In this document: in pieces, positions 48,602-57,708 of the stretch
How positions within the stretch are numbered: the first letter of the stretch is position 1
Layout of the letters: the number at the start of each line of letters is the position of its first letter
DNA from: an uncultured Eubacteriales bacterium
GTDB lineage: Bacteria > Bacillota > Clostridia > Oscillospirales > Oscillospiraceae
Assembly: GCA_900545495.1 (NCBI GenBank)
Contig: UQZJ01000001.1
Span: 1-64,000 of the forward strand
Direction of reading: 5' to 3'
DNA length: 64,000 bases
Notes under the pieces: generated by a model
Told to the model about the DNA's origin: nothing
Database searches by the model: none
Seen by the model: the letters and a program-made list of their open reading frames with translations, nothing else
Made by a program: the position numbers and the translations under genes

Positions 48602-49780
48602 ATGCACGAGATCATCCTGTGCAAGCTGGGCGAGGTAGTCCTGAAGGGACTGAACCGCCGCAGCTTTGAGATGAAGCTGATGAGCAACATCCGCCGCCGC
48701 ACCCAGCCCTTCGGCAAATTCAAGATCTACTCCCGCCAGTCCACCATCTATGTGGAGCCGGTGGAGGACGCCTGTGACATCGCCGGGGCCTACGCCGCCT
48801 GCAAGCAGGTGTTCGGCATCATCGCCATCACCCGCGCCCTGCCCTGCGAGAAGTCCAAGGAGGCCATCTTCGACACCGCCAAGACCTATCTGGCCGGCGC
48901 CCTCACCGCCGCCAAGAGCTTCAAGGTGGAGAGTAAGCGCGCCGACAAGACCTTCCCCATGGGCAGCATCCAGCTGAGCCAGTGGGTGGGCGGCGCGCTG
49001 CACGACGCCTTCCCCCACCTGACGGTGGACGTCCACCATCCGGAGCTGACGGTGTATGTGGAGGTGCGGGAGGACGCGGCCTACGTCCATGGCCCTGCAG
49101 AGGCCGCTGCCGGCGGACTGCCGCTGGGGATGGGCGGCCACGCGGTAAGCCTGCTGTCCGGCGGCATCGACAGCCCCGTGTCCAGCTACATGATCGCCAA
49201 GCGCGGTGTCCAGCTGGAGATGATCCACTTCGCCTCCCCTCCCTACACCAGCGAGCTGGCCCGGGAGAAGGTGCTGAAGCTGGCGCAGGAGCTGACGCCG
49301 TGGTGCGGCCGTCTGGCGGTGTTCATCATCCCCTTCACCGAAATTCAGGAGGAGATCCGCCGCAAATGCCCGGAGGATCACTTCACCCTGATCATGCGCC
49401 GCTTCATGATGCGCCTTGCCGATATGCTGGCGCAGGAGCTGCGCTGCCGCGCCCTCGTCACCGGTGAGAATCTGGGACAGGTGGCCAGCCAGACCATGCA
49501 GGCGCTGGCTGTCAGCGAGGACGTCACCACCATGCCGGTGCTGCGCCCCCTCATCGGCCTTGACAAGGAGGAGATCGTGAAGATCGCCCGGAAGATCGGC
49601 ACCTTCGACACCTCTATCCTGCCCTACGAGGACTGCTGTACCGTGTTCACCCCCCGCCACCCCAAGACCAAGCCCAGCGTGGAGGAGGCCCGGGAGTATG
49701 AGAGCGCGCTGGACGTGGAGGGTCTGTGCCAGCGGGCCATGGCCAACCGGGAGATGATCCGCGTCAAGCCCACATTCTAA
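48602..49780 (+). CDS. thiI: tRNA 4-thiouridine synthase ThiI, rhodanese-less form
   Basis: A 392-residue protein with an N-terminal ferredoxin-like and THUMP region (about 1-165) and a PP-loop ATPase domain containing LLSGGIDSPV (about residue 185). It adenylates tRNA uridine 8 for sulfur transfer. The C-terminal rhodanese domain of the E. coli protein is absent, as is normal in Firmicutes; a cysteine desulfurase must donate sulfur directly. The ribosome site is AAGGAG. Confidence 0.93.
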   Translation: MHEIILCKLGEVVLKGLNRRSFEMKLMSNIRRRTQPFGKFKIYSRQSTIYVEPVEDACDIAGAYAACKQVFGIIAITRALPCEKSKEAIFDTAKTYLAGALTAAKSFKVESKRADKTFPMGSIQLSQWVGGALHDAFPHLTVDVHHPELTVYVEVREDAAYVHGPAEAAAGGLPLGMGGHAVSLLSGGIDSPVSSYMIAKRGVQLEMIHFASPPYTSELAREKVLKLAQELTPWCGRLAVFIIPFTEIQEEIRRKCPEDHFTLIMRRFMMRLADMLAQELRCRALVTGENLGQVASQTMQALAVSEDVTTMPVLRPLIGLDKEEIVKIARKIGTFDTSILPYEDCCTVFTPRHPKTKPSVEEAREYESALDVEGLCQRAMANREMIRVKPTF

Positions 49781-49793
49781 GGAGGCGTTTTCC

Positions 49794-51053
49794 ATGCCCC
49801 GTACTGCGGAGATCATCGCCGTCGGCAGTGAGCTGCTGACCGGCGGCGTCACCAATACCAACGCCCGGTTCCTGTCGGAGCTGCTGACCGCCGCCGGTGT
49901 GGACGTGCTGTATCACACCGCCGTGGGCGACGACGAGAACCGTCTGGAGGCCGCCGTCACCGCCGCTGCGCGGCGGGCGGAGCTGCTGGTGTTCACCGGC
50001 GGCCTCGGCCCCACCTACGACGATATGACGAAAACGGCGGTGTGCGCCGCGCTGGACACGCCGCTGGTCTACCACCCGGAGGCGGAGGCGGACATCCGCC
50101 GCTATTTCGACACCGTGTTCCACCGGGAGATGCCTGCCTGCAATTTGCAGCAGGCCTATCTGCCGGCGGGCTGCACCGTGTTCCGCAACCCGGTGGGTAC
50201 CGCCCCCGGCTGCGCCTTTACCGCCTGTGGCGTCACCGCCGTGCTGCTGCCCGGCGTCCCCTCGGAGTGCCGGTATCTGGCGGAGCACTGTCTGCTGCCC
50301 TATCTGGAGCAGCGCCACGGACAGGTGATCCGCTCCCACGACCTGCGGATCTTCGGCCTGACGGAGCCGCAGGTGCAGGAGCTTTTAAGCGACCTTCTCC
50401 GGCAGGAGGCGGATCTGACCCTGTCGCCCTTCGCCCTGCCCGGCGAGGTGTCGCTGCACCTGTCGGCCCGCGCCGATGACGAAGCGGCCTGCGAAGCCCG
50501 GATGGCGCCGGTGCTGGCGGAGGTACGGCGGCGGCTGGGCGGCTATCTCTACGGCGAAGATGTTTCCGGGCTGGAGGAGGCGGTATTCCGCCTCTGCCGG
50601 GACAGGCATCTGACCCTCTCCGCCGCCGAGAGCTGTACCGGCGGCCTCATCGCCAAGCGCCTGACGGATGTCCCCGGCGCGTCGCAGGTGTTTCTGGGCG
50701 GCGTGGTCAGCTATACCAACGGAGTAAAAAACCATGTGCTGGGGGTACCGGCCTCCCTGCTGGAATCCTGCGGCGCCGTGTCCGCTCCCGTGGCCCGCGC
50801 CATGGCCATGGGCGTCCGCGTCCTCACCGGCTCGGATCTGGCCCTGTCCGTCACCGGGCTGGCCGGGCCGGACGGCGACGACCGGGGCAACCCGGTTGGC
50901 ACCGTGTTTGTCGCCCTGTCCGCACCGGAGGGCGTCTTTGTCCGGCAGCTGGCGCTGGGCGGCGACCGGGAGCGTATCCGCACCCTGTCCGCCCACCACG
51001 CCCTCGACCTGCTGCGCCGCTATCTCACCGATCAAATGACAGAAGGAGAATGA
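49794..51053 (+). CDS. cinA: CinA: nucleotide pyrophosphatase / nicotinamide-nucleotide amidase
   Basis: A 419-residue CinA. The N-terminal molybdopterin-binding-like domain (COG1058) begins AEIIAVGSELLTGG; the C-terminal PncC-type deamidase has AAESCTGGLIAKRLTDVPG and SVTGLAGPDGD. It recycles pyridine nucleotides by converting NMN to nicotinate mononucleotide, and the N-domain hydrolyses ADP-ribose in some species. AAGGAGG precedes the ATG. Confidence 0.93.
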   Translation: MPRTAEIIAVGSELLTGGVTNTNARFLSELLTAAGVDVLYHTAVGDDENRLEAAVTAAARRAELLVFTGGLGPTYDDMTKTAVCAALDTPLVYHPEAEADIRRYFDTVFHREMPACNLQQAYLPAGCTVFRNPVGTAPGCAFTACGVTAVLLPGVPSECRYLAEHCLLPYLEQRHGQVIRSHDLRIFGLTEPQVQELLSDLLRQEADLTLSPFALPGEVSLHLSARADDEAACEARMAPVLAEVRRRLGGYLYGEDVSGLEEAVFRLCRDRHLTLSAAESCTGGLIAKRLTDVPGASQVFLGGVVSYTNGVKNHVLGVPASLLESCGAVSAPVARAMAMGVRVLTGSDLALSVTGLAGPDGDDRGNPVGTVFVALSAPEGVFVRQLALGGDRERIRTLSAHHALDLLRRYLTDQMTEGE

Positions 51054-51056
51054 CCC

Positions 51057-51530
51057 ATGGCTAAGAACAAAGCCCAAGTAAACGTGAACCACTATGCCAA
51101 TCAGGAGGAAGCCATCCGCAAGGCAAAGGGCAACCCCAACAAAAACGTGCATCACAAGAAGAAAAACAGCAACTACGGCGGCTATACCGCCGGCAACTAC
51201 ATGGCACAGAAGATCATGGACAAGGCCGCCCAGCAGGAGCGGGTACAGCTCCCCACATGGCTGAAGATCTGGCTGGGCGTGGTGTTCGGCGCTCTGCTGG
51301 TGGTGCTGGTGCTGCGTCTGGCGGTCTACAAGGACAGCGTCCTGCTCAACAGCCTGTCCTCTCTGCTGCTGGGTCTGGCGTGCCTGTCCCTGTTCTACAT
51401 CCGCCGCTTCAAGCACACCAAAAAGGACAGCACCCTCTACAAGGCCATTACCGTGCTGCTGACCATCTGCGGCGTGCTCTACACGGTCATGGGTGCGGTG
51501 GGACTGCTGATACTGGCCGGTATCCTGTAA
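51057..51530 (+). CDS. Small membrane protein of unknown function
   Basis: 157 residues, family not recognised. The N-terminal 60 residues are polar and basic, rich in Asn, Lys and His (NPNKNVHHKKKNSNYGGYTA). Three transmembrane helices follow (about 70-90, 95-115 and 130-155). It begins three bases after the cinA stop, with an AAGGAG ribosome site, and ends the operon. Confidence 0.75.
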   Translation: MAKNKAQVNVNHYANQEEAIRKAKGNPNKNVHHKKKNSNYGGYTAGNYMAQKIMDKAAQQERVQLPTWLKIWLGVVFGALLVVLVLRLAVYKDSVLLNSLSSLLLGLACLSLFYIRRFKHTKKDSTLYKAITVLLTICGVLYTVMGAVGLLILAGIL

Positions 51531-51558
51531 AAAAGCGGGTTTTTCAGCAAAATTGCCA

Positions 51559-51587
51559 TTGACAAGGGCAGTTTTTGTGAGTATAGT
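51559..51587 (+). promoter_or_regulatory. Promoter of the ileS transcript (TTGACA-17-TATAGT)
   Basis: TTGACA (51559-51564) and TATAGT (51582-51587) are 17 bp apart, immediately before the T-box RNA. Confidence 0.85.
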
Positions 51588-51593
51588 AGCGTT

Positions 51594-51885
51594 ATCTCAA
51601 GGATACACTGTATAACTGCGATGATGGAGACGCGCCCCGCCTCCCTGCCGCGCAAAGAGAGCCGCCATTTGGTGAAAGGCGGACGGGCAGCCGGTCTGGG
51701 GTATCACTCCTGAGCATCCGCCTGATGGCTTTTCAGCCGGTAAGCGCGGACGGCGGCGGGCCGTTATCTTCCCGTACCCACGGTTGGTGGGGATGAGTGG
51801 TCACAGCTGTGACAACGAGAGTGGTACCGCAGAGGATGCTTTTACGCGCCTTTGTCTCTTAGGAGGCAAAGGCGCTTTTTATTTT
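51594..51885 (+). promoter_or_regulatory. T-box leader (isoleucine), controlling ileS
   Basis: A T-box antitermination RNA of about 290 nt. The core T-box sequence AGAGTGGTACCGC is at 51818-51830; its TGGT pairs with the ACCA end of uncharged tRNA-Ile. A likely specifier codon ATC (Ile) is at 51703-51705 in stem I. The terminator has arms GCGCCTTTG (51846-51854) and CAAAGGCGC (51867-51875), followed by TTTTT. Uncharged tRNA-Ile should favour the antiterminator and raise ileS expression. Confidence 0.92.
51845..51882 (+). terminator. T-box regulated terminator
   Basis: A 9-bp stem with GCGCCTTTG/CAAAGGCGC arms and a 12-nt loop, followed by a T-run, 38 bases before ileS. It is the off state of the T-box switch. 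Confidence 0.88.
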
Positions 51886-51919
51886 GTCATTCAAAAAATC
51901 AGATAAAAGGAGACGCAAC

Positions 51920-54688
51920 ATGGAGTACAAAAAGACACTGAATATGCCCAAGAGCGGTTTTCCCATGCGGGCGGGCCTGCCCAAGCGCGAGCCGGATATG
52001 CTCAAGCACTGGGAGGAGATCGACCTCTACAACGAGCTGCTGAAGAAGAACGAGGGCAAGCCCCTGTTCTCCCTGCACGACGGCCCTCCGTTCTCCAACG
52101 GCGCGCTGCACATGGGTCACGCCCTGAACAAGTCCCTGAAGGACTTTATCACCCGTATGTACGCCATGCGGGGCTACTATACCCCCTATATCCCCGGCTG
52201 GGACAACCACGGTATGCCCATCGAGTCCGCCATCATCAAGCAGAACAAGCTGAACCACAAGGCCATGAGCGTGGCGGACTTCCGCACCGCCTGCCATGAG
52301 TTTGCCGACCACTATATCGACGTCCAGCGCGAGGGCTTCAAGCGCATGGGTGTGGTAGGCGACTGGGAGCATCCCTACAAGACCATGGATCCCGGCTTTG
52401 AGGCGCAGGAGGTTCGGGTCTTCGGCAAGATGTACCAGAACGGCCACATCTACAAGGGTCTCAAGCCCGTGTACTGGTGTCCCCACGACGAGACGGCGCT
52501 GGCCGAGGCGGAGATCGAGTACAAGGACGATCCCTGCACCACCGTCTATGTCAAGTTCCCCATCCACGACGATCTGGGCAAGCTGTCCCATCTGGATCAC
52601 AGCAAGCTGTCCTTCGTGATCTGGACCACCACCATCTGGACGCTGCCCGGCAACCTGGCCATCGCCCTGCATCCCGACGAGAGCTACGCGGTGGTGAAGG
52701 CCCCCAACGGCGAGCTGTACGTCATGGCCGAGGCGCTGACCGAGAAGGTCATGAAGATCGGCGGCTTCGACAGCTATGAGATCGTGGAGACCCACCCCGG
52801 CAGCTTCTTTGAAAATATGCTGGCGGACCACCCCTTCCTGCCCAAGACCTCCCGTCTGGTGCTGGCAGACTACGTCACCATGGATTCCGGTACCGGCTGC
52901 GTCCACACCGCGCCCGGCTTCGGCGCCGACGACTATGAGACCTGCCGCCGCTACGGCATGGACATGGTGGTGCCGGTAGACGATCAGGGCAAGCACACCG
53001 CCTACGCCGGCAAGTACGAGGGCATGACCACCGACGCGTCTAACCCCGTCATTTTGCAGGATATGAAGGACAACGGCTCCCTGTTTGCCAGCGAGGACAT
53101 CGTCCACAGCTATCCCCACTGCTGGCGCTGCAAGAATCCCATCATCTTCCGCGCCACCCCCCAGTGGTTCTGCTCTGTGGACTCCTTCAAGGACGACGCC
53201 ATCGCCGCCTGCGAGGACGTGCGCTGGGTACCCGCATGGGGCAAGGATCGTATGCGCTCCATGATCCTGGAGCGTACCGACTGGTGCATCAGCCGCCAGC
53301 GCCGCTGGGGTCTGCCCATCCCCGTGTTCTACTGCAAGGACTGCGGCAAGCCCATCTGCACCGAGGAGAGCATCGAGGCGGTGGCCAGCCTGTTCGAGGA
53401 GAAGGGCTCCAACGCATGGTTCGATATGGACGCCGCCGACATCCTGCCCAAGGGCTTCACCTGCCCCCACTGCGGCAAGGCCGCCGGCTTCGAGAAGGAG
53501 ACCGACACGCTGGACGGCTGGTTCGACTCCGGCTCCACCCATTTCGCCGCCATGGAGCGCGACCAACACTTCTGGCCCGCCACCATGTATATCGAGGGTC
53601 TTGACCAGTACCGCGGCTGGTTCCAGTCCTCCCTGCTGGTAGCCGTAGGCGCGCTGGGCCGCGGCGCTCCGTTCAAGGAGTGCGTCACCCACGGCTGGAC
53701 GGTGGACGGCGAGGGCAAGGCCATGCACAAATCTCTGGGCAACGGCATGGACCCCGCCGAGATCTTCGACAAGTATGGCGCCGACCTGCTGCGTCTGTGG
53801 GCAGGCTCCGCCGACTACCACGTGGATGTGCGCTGCTCCGACGAGATCTTCAAGCAGCTGAGCCAGAACTATCTGAAGTTCCGCAACACCTGCAAGTTCT
53901 GTCTGGACAATCTGGTGGGCTTCGACGCCGACCATCTGGTGCAGCCCGATGAGATGCTGCCGCTGGATAAGTGGGCTGTCACCCGCCTGAATACCCTGAT
54001 CGAGAAGGTGTTCGCCGCCTACGACAACTACGAGTTCCACGTGGTATCCCACATGGTCAACGACTTCTGTGTGGTGGATCTCAGCTCCTTCTACTTCGAC
54101 ATCATCAAGGATCGCCTGTACTGCGGCGAGGAAAACAGTCTGGAGCGCCGCAGCGCCCAGTCCGCCGTCTGGATGATCCTGGACGCCATGACCCGCCTGT
54201 TCGCCCCCATCCTGGCCTTCACCTGCGACGAGGTGTGGCTGGCCATGCCTCACCGCGCCGGTGACGACGCACGCAACGTCCTGCTCAACCAGATGGTGCA
54301 GCCCTACGCCGCCTACGCCCTCAGCGAGGAGGAGATGGGCAAGTGGGCGCGCCTCGCCGCCCTCCGTACCGCCGTCAACGGCGCACTGGAGCAGGCCCGC
54401 GCCGACAAGACCATCGGCAAGAGTCTGGAGGCCGAGGTGGATCTGACCGTCACCGCCGAGGACGCCTTCCTGACCGATATGGATGCCGCCGATCTGGCAG
54501 ACCTGCTCATCGTCTCGCAGGTTCGCGTGGAGGTGGGCGCGGAGCAGGACGTGGCCGTCCGTCCCGCCAACGGTGCCAAGTGCCTGCGCTGCTGGAAGGT
54601 GCTGCCCACCGTGGGCAGCGACGCCGGTCACCCCGACCTGTGTCCCCGCTGCGCCGCTGTGGTCAAGAATCTCCCCGTCATCGAATAA
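51920..54688 (+). CDS. ileS: Isoleucyl-tRNA synthetase
   Basis: A 922-residue class I synthetase that charges tRNA-Ile. The HIGH-type motif is in GALHMGHALNKSLKDF (about residue 58), KMSKS reads KAMHKSLGN (about residue 602), and a C-terminal zinc-binding segment has CLRCWK and CPRC. The editing domain lies between. The ATG at 51920 with AAAGGAG is chosen; an upstream frame from 51884 runs into the T-box terminator. HMGH in place of HIGH is common. Confidence 0.96.
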   Translation: MEYKKTLNMPKSGFPMRAGLPKREPDMLKHWEEIDLYNELLKKNEGKPLFSLHDGPPFSNGALHMGHALNKSLKDFITRMYAMRGYYTPYIPGWDNHGMPIESAIIKQNKLNHKAMSVADFRTACHEFADHYIDVQREGFKRMGVVGDWEHPYKTMDPGFEAQEVRVFGKMYQNGHIYKGLKPVYWCPHDETALAEAEIEYKDDPCTTVYVKFPIHDDLGKLSHLDHSKLSFVIWTTTIWTLPGNLAIALHPDESYAVVKAPNGELYVMAEALTEKVMKIGGFDSYEIVETHPGSFFENMLADHPFLPKTSRLVLADYVTMDSGTGCVHTAPGFGADDYETCRRYGMDMVVPVDDQGKHTAYAGKYEGMTTDASNPVILQDMKDNGSLFASEDIVHSYPHCWRCKNPIIFRATPQWFCSVDSFKDDAIAACEDVRWVPAWGKDRMRSMILERTDWCISRQRRWGLPIPVFYCKDCGKPICTEESIEAVASLFEEKGSNAWFDMDAADILPKGFTCPHCGKAAGFEKETDTLDGWFDSGSTHFAAMERDQHFWPATMYIEGLDQYRGWFQSSLLVAVGALGRGAPFKECVTHGWTVDGEGKAMHKSLGNGMDPAEIFDKYGADLLRLWAGSADYHVDVRCSDEIFKQLSQNYLKFRNTCKFCLDNLVGFDADHLVQPDEMLPLDKWAVTRLNTLIEKVFAAYDNYEFHVVSHMVNDFCVVDLSSFYFDIIKDRLYCGEENSLERRSAQSAVWMILDAMTRLFAPILAFTCDEVWLAMPHRAGDDARNVLLNQMVQPYAAYALSEEEMGKWARLAALRTAVNGALEQARADKTIGKSLEAEVDLTVTAEDAFLTDMDAADLADLLIVSQVRVEVGAEQDVAVRPANGAKCLRCWKVLPTVGSDAGHPDLCPRCAAVVKNLPVIE

Positions 54689-54696
54689 GCGTATTA

Positions 54697-54733
54697 GAAA
54701 AGAGAGGACACGCATCGCGTGTCCTCTCTTTTT
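54697..54733. terminator. Bidirectional terminator between ileS and rluD
   Basis: A 13-bp stem (AGAGAGGACACGC with GCGTGTCCTCTCT) and ATC loop, with T-runs on both sides between convergent genes. Confidence 0.88.
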
Positions 54734-54738
54734 ACGCT

Positions 54739-55653
54739 TTATGCCTTATTTTCCAGCTTCCGAAGCTGCGCCAGAAACTCCTCCGGCAGCGGACAGTGCA
54801 GCTCCACCATCTCGCCGGTGCGGGGGTGGATGAACCGCAGCCCCACCGCGTGGAGACACTGTCCCGTCAGACCCGGCACTGGCTTCTTCGCGCCGTACAC
54901 CGTGTCCCCCAGAATGGGGTGGCCGATATAGGCCATGTGTACCCGGATCTGATGGGTGCGTCCCGTCTCCAGACGGCACCGCACATGGGTCACCCCCGGA
55001 TACCGGGCGATGACCTCCCAGTGGGTCACGGCGGGCCGTCCCCCGGCGACCACCGCCATTTTCTTCCGATCCGACGGGTGCCGTCCGATGGGCGCGTCCA
55101 CCGTGCCGCTGTCCTCCTTCAGGTTGCCCACCACCAGACACTCATACGTCCGCGCCAGCGTGTGGTCGCTGAGCTGGGCGCTGAGCCCCAGATGGGCGGC
55201 GTCGTTCTTGGCAGCGATGATGAGACCGCTGGTGTCCCGGTCGATGCGGTGAACGATGCCGGGGCGCTTCTCCCCGCCGATGCCGGACAGCGACGACCCG
55301 CAGTGGTGGAGCAGGGCGTTGACCAGCGTACCGTCCGGGTGTCCCGGCGCGGGATGCACCACCATCCCCGCCGGTTTGTTGATCACGATGACGTCCGCGT
55401 CCTCGTACACCACGTCCAGCGGGATATCCTGCGCCGTCAGCGCCGTGTCCCGCACCTCCGGCACATCCACCGTCACCGCCTCGCCGCCGGTGATGCGGCA
55501 GCTCTTGGCGGCGGGCTTGCCGTCCACGGATACCCGCCCCTCCTCGATGTACCGTGCCGCCTGCGAGCGGGTCAGGCCGTTGGCGCGGGAGGCCACAAAG
55601 GCGTCCAGCCGCGTCCCGGCGTCCTCCGCCTCAGCTTTCAGATGCAGCGTCAT
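54739..55653 (-). CDS. rluD: RluA/RluD family rRNA pseudouridine synthase
   Basis: A 304-residue pseudouridine synthase. An N-terminal S4 domain (GLTRSQAARYIEEGRVSVDG) is followed by the catalytic domain, with the active aspartate in HRIDRDTSGL. GRTHQIRVHMAYIGHPILGD is another family block. It probably modifies 23S rRNA helix 69 (positions 1911/1915/1917 by E. coli numbering). The ATG at 55653 is chosen; it overlaps the end of lspA by 23 bases. Confidence 0.92.
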   Translation of the reverse strand: MTLHLKAEAEDAGTRLDAFVASRANGLTRSQAARYIEEGRVSVDGKPAAKSCRITGGEAVTVDVPEVRDTALTAQDIPLDVVYEDADVIVINKPAGMVVHPAPGHPDGTLVNALLHHCGSSLSGIGGEKRPGIVHRIDRDTSGLIIAAKNDAAHLGLSAQLSDHTLARTYECLVVGNLKEDSGTVDAPIGRHPSDRKKMAVVAGGRPAVTHWEVIARYPGVTHVRCRLETGRTHQIRVHMAYIGHPILGDTVYGAKKPVPGLTGQCLHAVGLRFIHPRTGEMVELHCPLPEEFLAQLRKLENKA

Positions 55654-56116
55654 CCTTCGGCTCCTTCTTGTCGTACTTGTCGTAGAACCACAGGTAGTAC
55701 ACGGCGCCCAGCACCACGCCGATGACCACAAAGCAGTCCGCCAGATTGAAGATGGGGTAGTCGATAAACAGCAGGTCGAACATATCCACCACATACCCCC
55801 GGCACACCCGGTCGATGACGTTGCCGATACCGCCGCCCAGAATGAGCACCCCCGCCGTTACGCCCAGCGGATGGCGGACGATCCTTTTCACCAGCAGCCA
55901 CGCCACCGCCAGCATCAGCACGATGGTGACGATGGCCAACAGCCCGGTCTTGCCGGAAAAGCTGCTCCACGCCGCGCCGGTATTGTGCAGCCGCGTCAGC
56001 TGCATCACGCCGGGCAGCAGCGGTGCGGACTGCCCCACCTCCAGATGGGACACCACCCACCACTTCAAAAGCTGGTCGCCCGCCACGCAGGCCGCCAGCG
56101 CCACAATATACCACAT
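55631..56116 (-). CDS. lspA: Lipoprotein signal peptidase (signal peptidase II)
   Basis: A 161-residue inner-membrane aspartyl protease with four helices that removes lipoprotein signal peptides, such as that of ZnuA. The catalytic aspartates are in GNVIDRV and FNLADCF. The ATG at 56116 follows AGGGAGG. The C-terminus is charged. It overlaps and is co-transcribed with rluD, as in many Firmicutes. Confidence 0.93.
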   Translation of the reverse strand: MWYIVALAACVAGDQLLKWWVVSHLEVGQSAPLLPGVMQLTRLHNTGAAWSSFSGKTGLLAIVTIVLMLAVAWLLVKRIVRHPLGVTAGVLILGGGIGNVIDRVCRGYVVDMFDLLFIDYPIFNLADCFVVIGVVLGAVYYLWFYDKYDKKEPKDDAASES

Positions 56117-56195
56117 AGGGCATCCTCCCTGTTTTGGATTCTCCCCCATCATATCCCATTTGCCCGCCGTTTGCAACTTTTATTCCGCGACTTTC

Positions 56196-56224
56196 TTGTA
56201 TTGCACGGCGCCGCGTGGTATAAT
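56196..56224 (+). promoter_or_regulatory. Promoter of miaB-mutS-mutL (TTGTAT-17-TATAAT)
   Basis: TTGTAT (56196-56201) and TATAAT (56219-56224) are 17 bp apart. A short GCCCCG/CGGGGC hairpin lies in the leader at about 56241-56260. Confidence 0.75.
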
Positions 56225-56273
56225 AGAGTATTCAAATATCGCCCCGCATCGACACGGGGCAGGGAGGCCCGAC

Positions 56274-57686
56274 TTGGATAGAAAACAGGTATTGATCCCG
56301 GAGGAGCAGACGCTCCGGCAGCGGGATTTTGAACAGAAAATACGGGAGCTGCACGCCCAGCGCGGGAAGAGCGTCCGCGCACTGGTGGACACCTTCGGCT
56401 GCCAGCAGAATGTGGCCGACAGCCAGCATATCATGGGTATGCTGGAGGCCATGGGCTGCACCTTCGTCACCGCCCCGGAGGAGGCGGACATCGTGGTGCT
56501 GAACACCTGCGCCATCCGCGACCACGCGGAAAAGCGGGTCTACGGCACGCTGGGCGCGCTGACCCATACGAAAAAGGCCAACCCGGAACAGATCATCTGC
56601 CTGTGCGGCTGCATGGCCCAGCGCCCGGAGGTGGCGGAGAAGGTACGCCAGTCCTACCGTCACGTGGATCTGGTGTTCGGCCCCCAGGCGCTGTGGAAGT
56701 TCCCGGAGCTTTTATATCAGGTCTATACCCGCCGCGGCCGCGTGTTCTCCGTGGAGGACGAGCACGGCTCCATTGCCGAGGGTATGCCGGTGGTGCGGGA
56801 GGGCCGCACACGGGCGTGGGTGTCCATCATGTACGGCTGCAACAACTTCTGCTCCTACTGCATCGTCCCCTATGTGCGGGGCCGGGAGCGCAGCCGTGAG
56901 CCGGAACGCATCCTCGAGGAGGTGCGCCAGCTGGCTGCCGAGGGGTACAAGGAGATCACCCTGCTGGGACAGAACGTCAACTCCTACGGCAAGGATCTGG
57001 ATACGCCGTGGGACTTTGCCGACCTTTTAAGCGAGCTGGATAAGATCGAGGGAGACTATCTCCTCCGCTTCATGTCCTCCCAGCCCAAGGACGCCAGCTA
57101 TAAGCTGTTCGACACCATGGCGCGCTGCAAGCACGTGGCCAAGCAGCTGCACCTGCCGGTGCAGTCCGGCTGCGACCGGGTGCTGCGGGCCATGAACCGG
57201 CCCTACGACCGGGCCAAATATCTGGATCTCATCACCTACGCCCGGAAGGTCATGCCCGATTTGGTGCTGACCAGCGATGTGATCATCGGCTTCCCCGGCG
57301 AGACGGAGGCCGAGGCCATGGAGACGGTGGCGCTGGTGGAGGAGGTGCGTTTCGACGCCCTGTTCACCTTCATCTTCTCCCCCCGTCCCGGCACCCCCGC
57401 CGCCAAGATGGACGACCCCGTACCCCGCGCCGAAAAGCAAAAGTGGTTCGACCGCCTCTGCGACGCCCAGAACAGGATCTCCGAGGAGATCCACGCCGGG
57501 TATGTAGGCGACACCCTGCGCTGTCTCATCGACGGCGAGAGCGACGACAGCCGCTGGCCGCTGACAGCCCGCACCGCCGGGGGACGGCTGGTGCATCTGG
57601 TGGGTGACCGAGCCGCAATCGGCACCTACCGCGACGTAAAGATCACCGACAGCAACACGTGGGCGCTGTTCGGCCAACTGATTTGA
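56274..57686 (+). CDS. miaB: tRNA-2-methylthio-N6-dimethylallyladenosine synthase MiaB
   Basis: A 470-residue radical SAM methylthiotransferase. The N-terminal UPF0004 domain has cysteines in FGCQQN, NTCAIRDHA and LCGCMAQ; the radical SAM cluster is YGCNNFCSYCIVP; a C-terminal TRAM domain follows. It adds a methylthio group to i6A37 in tRNA; MiaA, which makes i6A37, is also in this window. The start is a TTG at 56274 with AGGGAGG 6 bases before it. Confidence 0.95.
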   Translation: MDRKQVLIPEEQTLRQRDFEQKIRELHAQRGKSVRALVDTFGCQQNVADSQHIMGMLEAMGCTFVTAPEEADIVVLNTCAIRDHAEKRVYGTLGALTHTKKANPEQIICLCGCMAQRPEVAEKVRQSYRHVDLVFGPQALWKFPELLYQVYTRRGRVFSVEDEHGSIAEGMPVVREGRTRAWVSIMYGCNNFCSYCIVPYVRGRERSREPERILEEVRQLAAEGYKEITLLGQNVNSYGKDLDTPWDFADLLSELDKIEGDYLLRFMSSQPKDASYKLFDTMARCKHVAKQLHLPVQSGCDRVLRAMNRPYDRAKYLDLITYARKVMPDLVLTSDVIIGFPGETEAEAMETVALVEEVRFDALFTFIFSPRPGTPAAKMDDPVPRAEKQKWFDRLCDAQNRISEEIHAGYVGDTLRCLIDGESDDSRWPLTARTAGGRLVHLVGDRAAIGTYRDVKITDSNTWALFGQLI

Positions 57687-57708
57687 ATTTTTCCAAGGAG
57701 GTATCCGC

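Noticed and set aside
51899..54715. A 938-residue open frame antisense to ileS
   Set aside because: It mirrors the ileS gene and even runs into the T-box region. It has no signature of any family.
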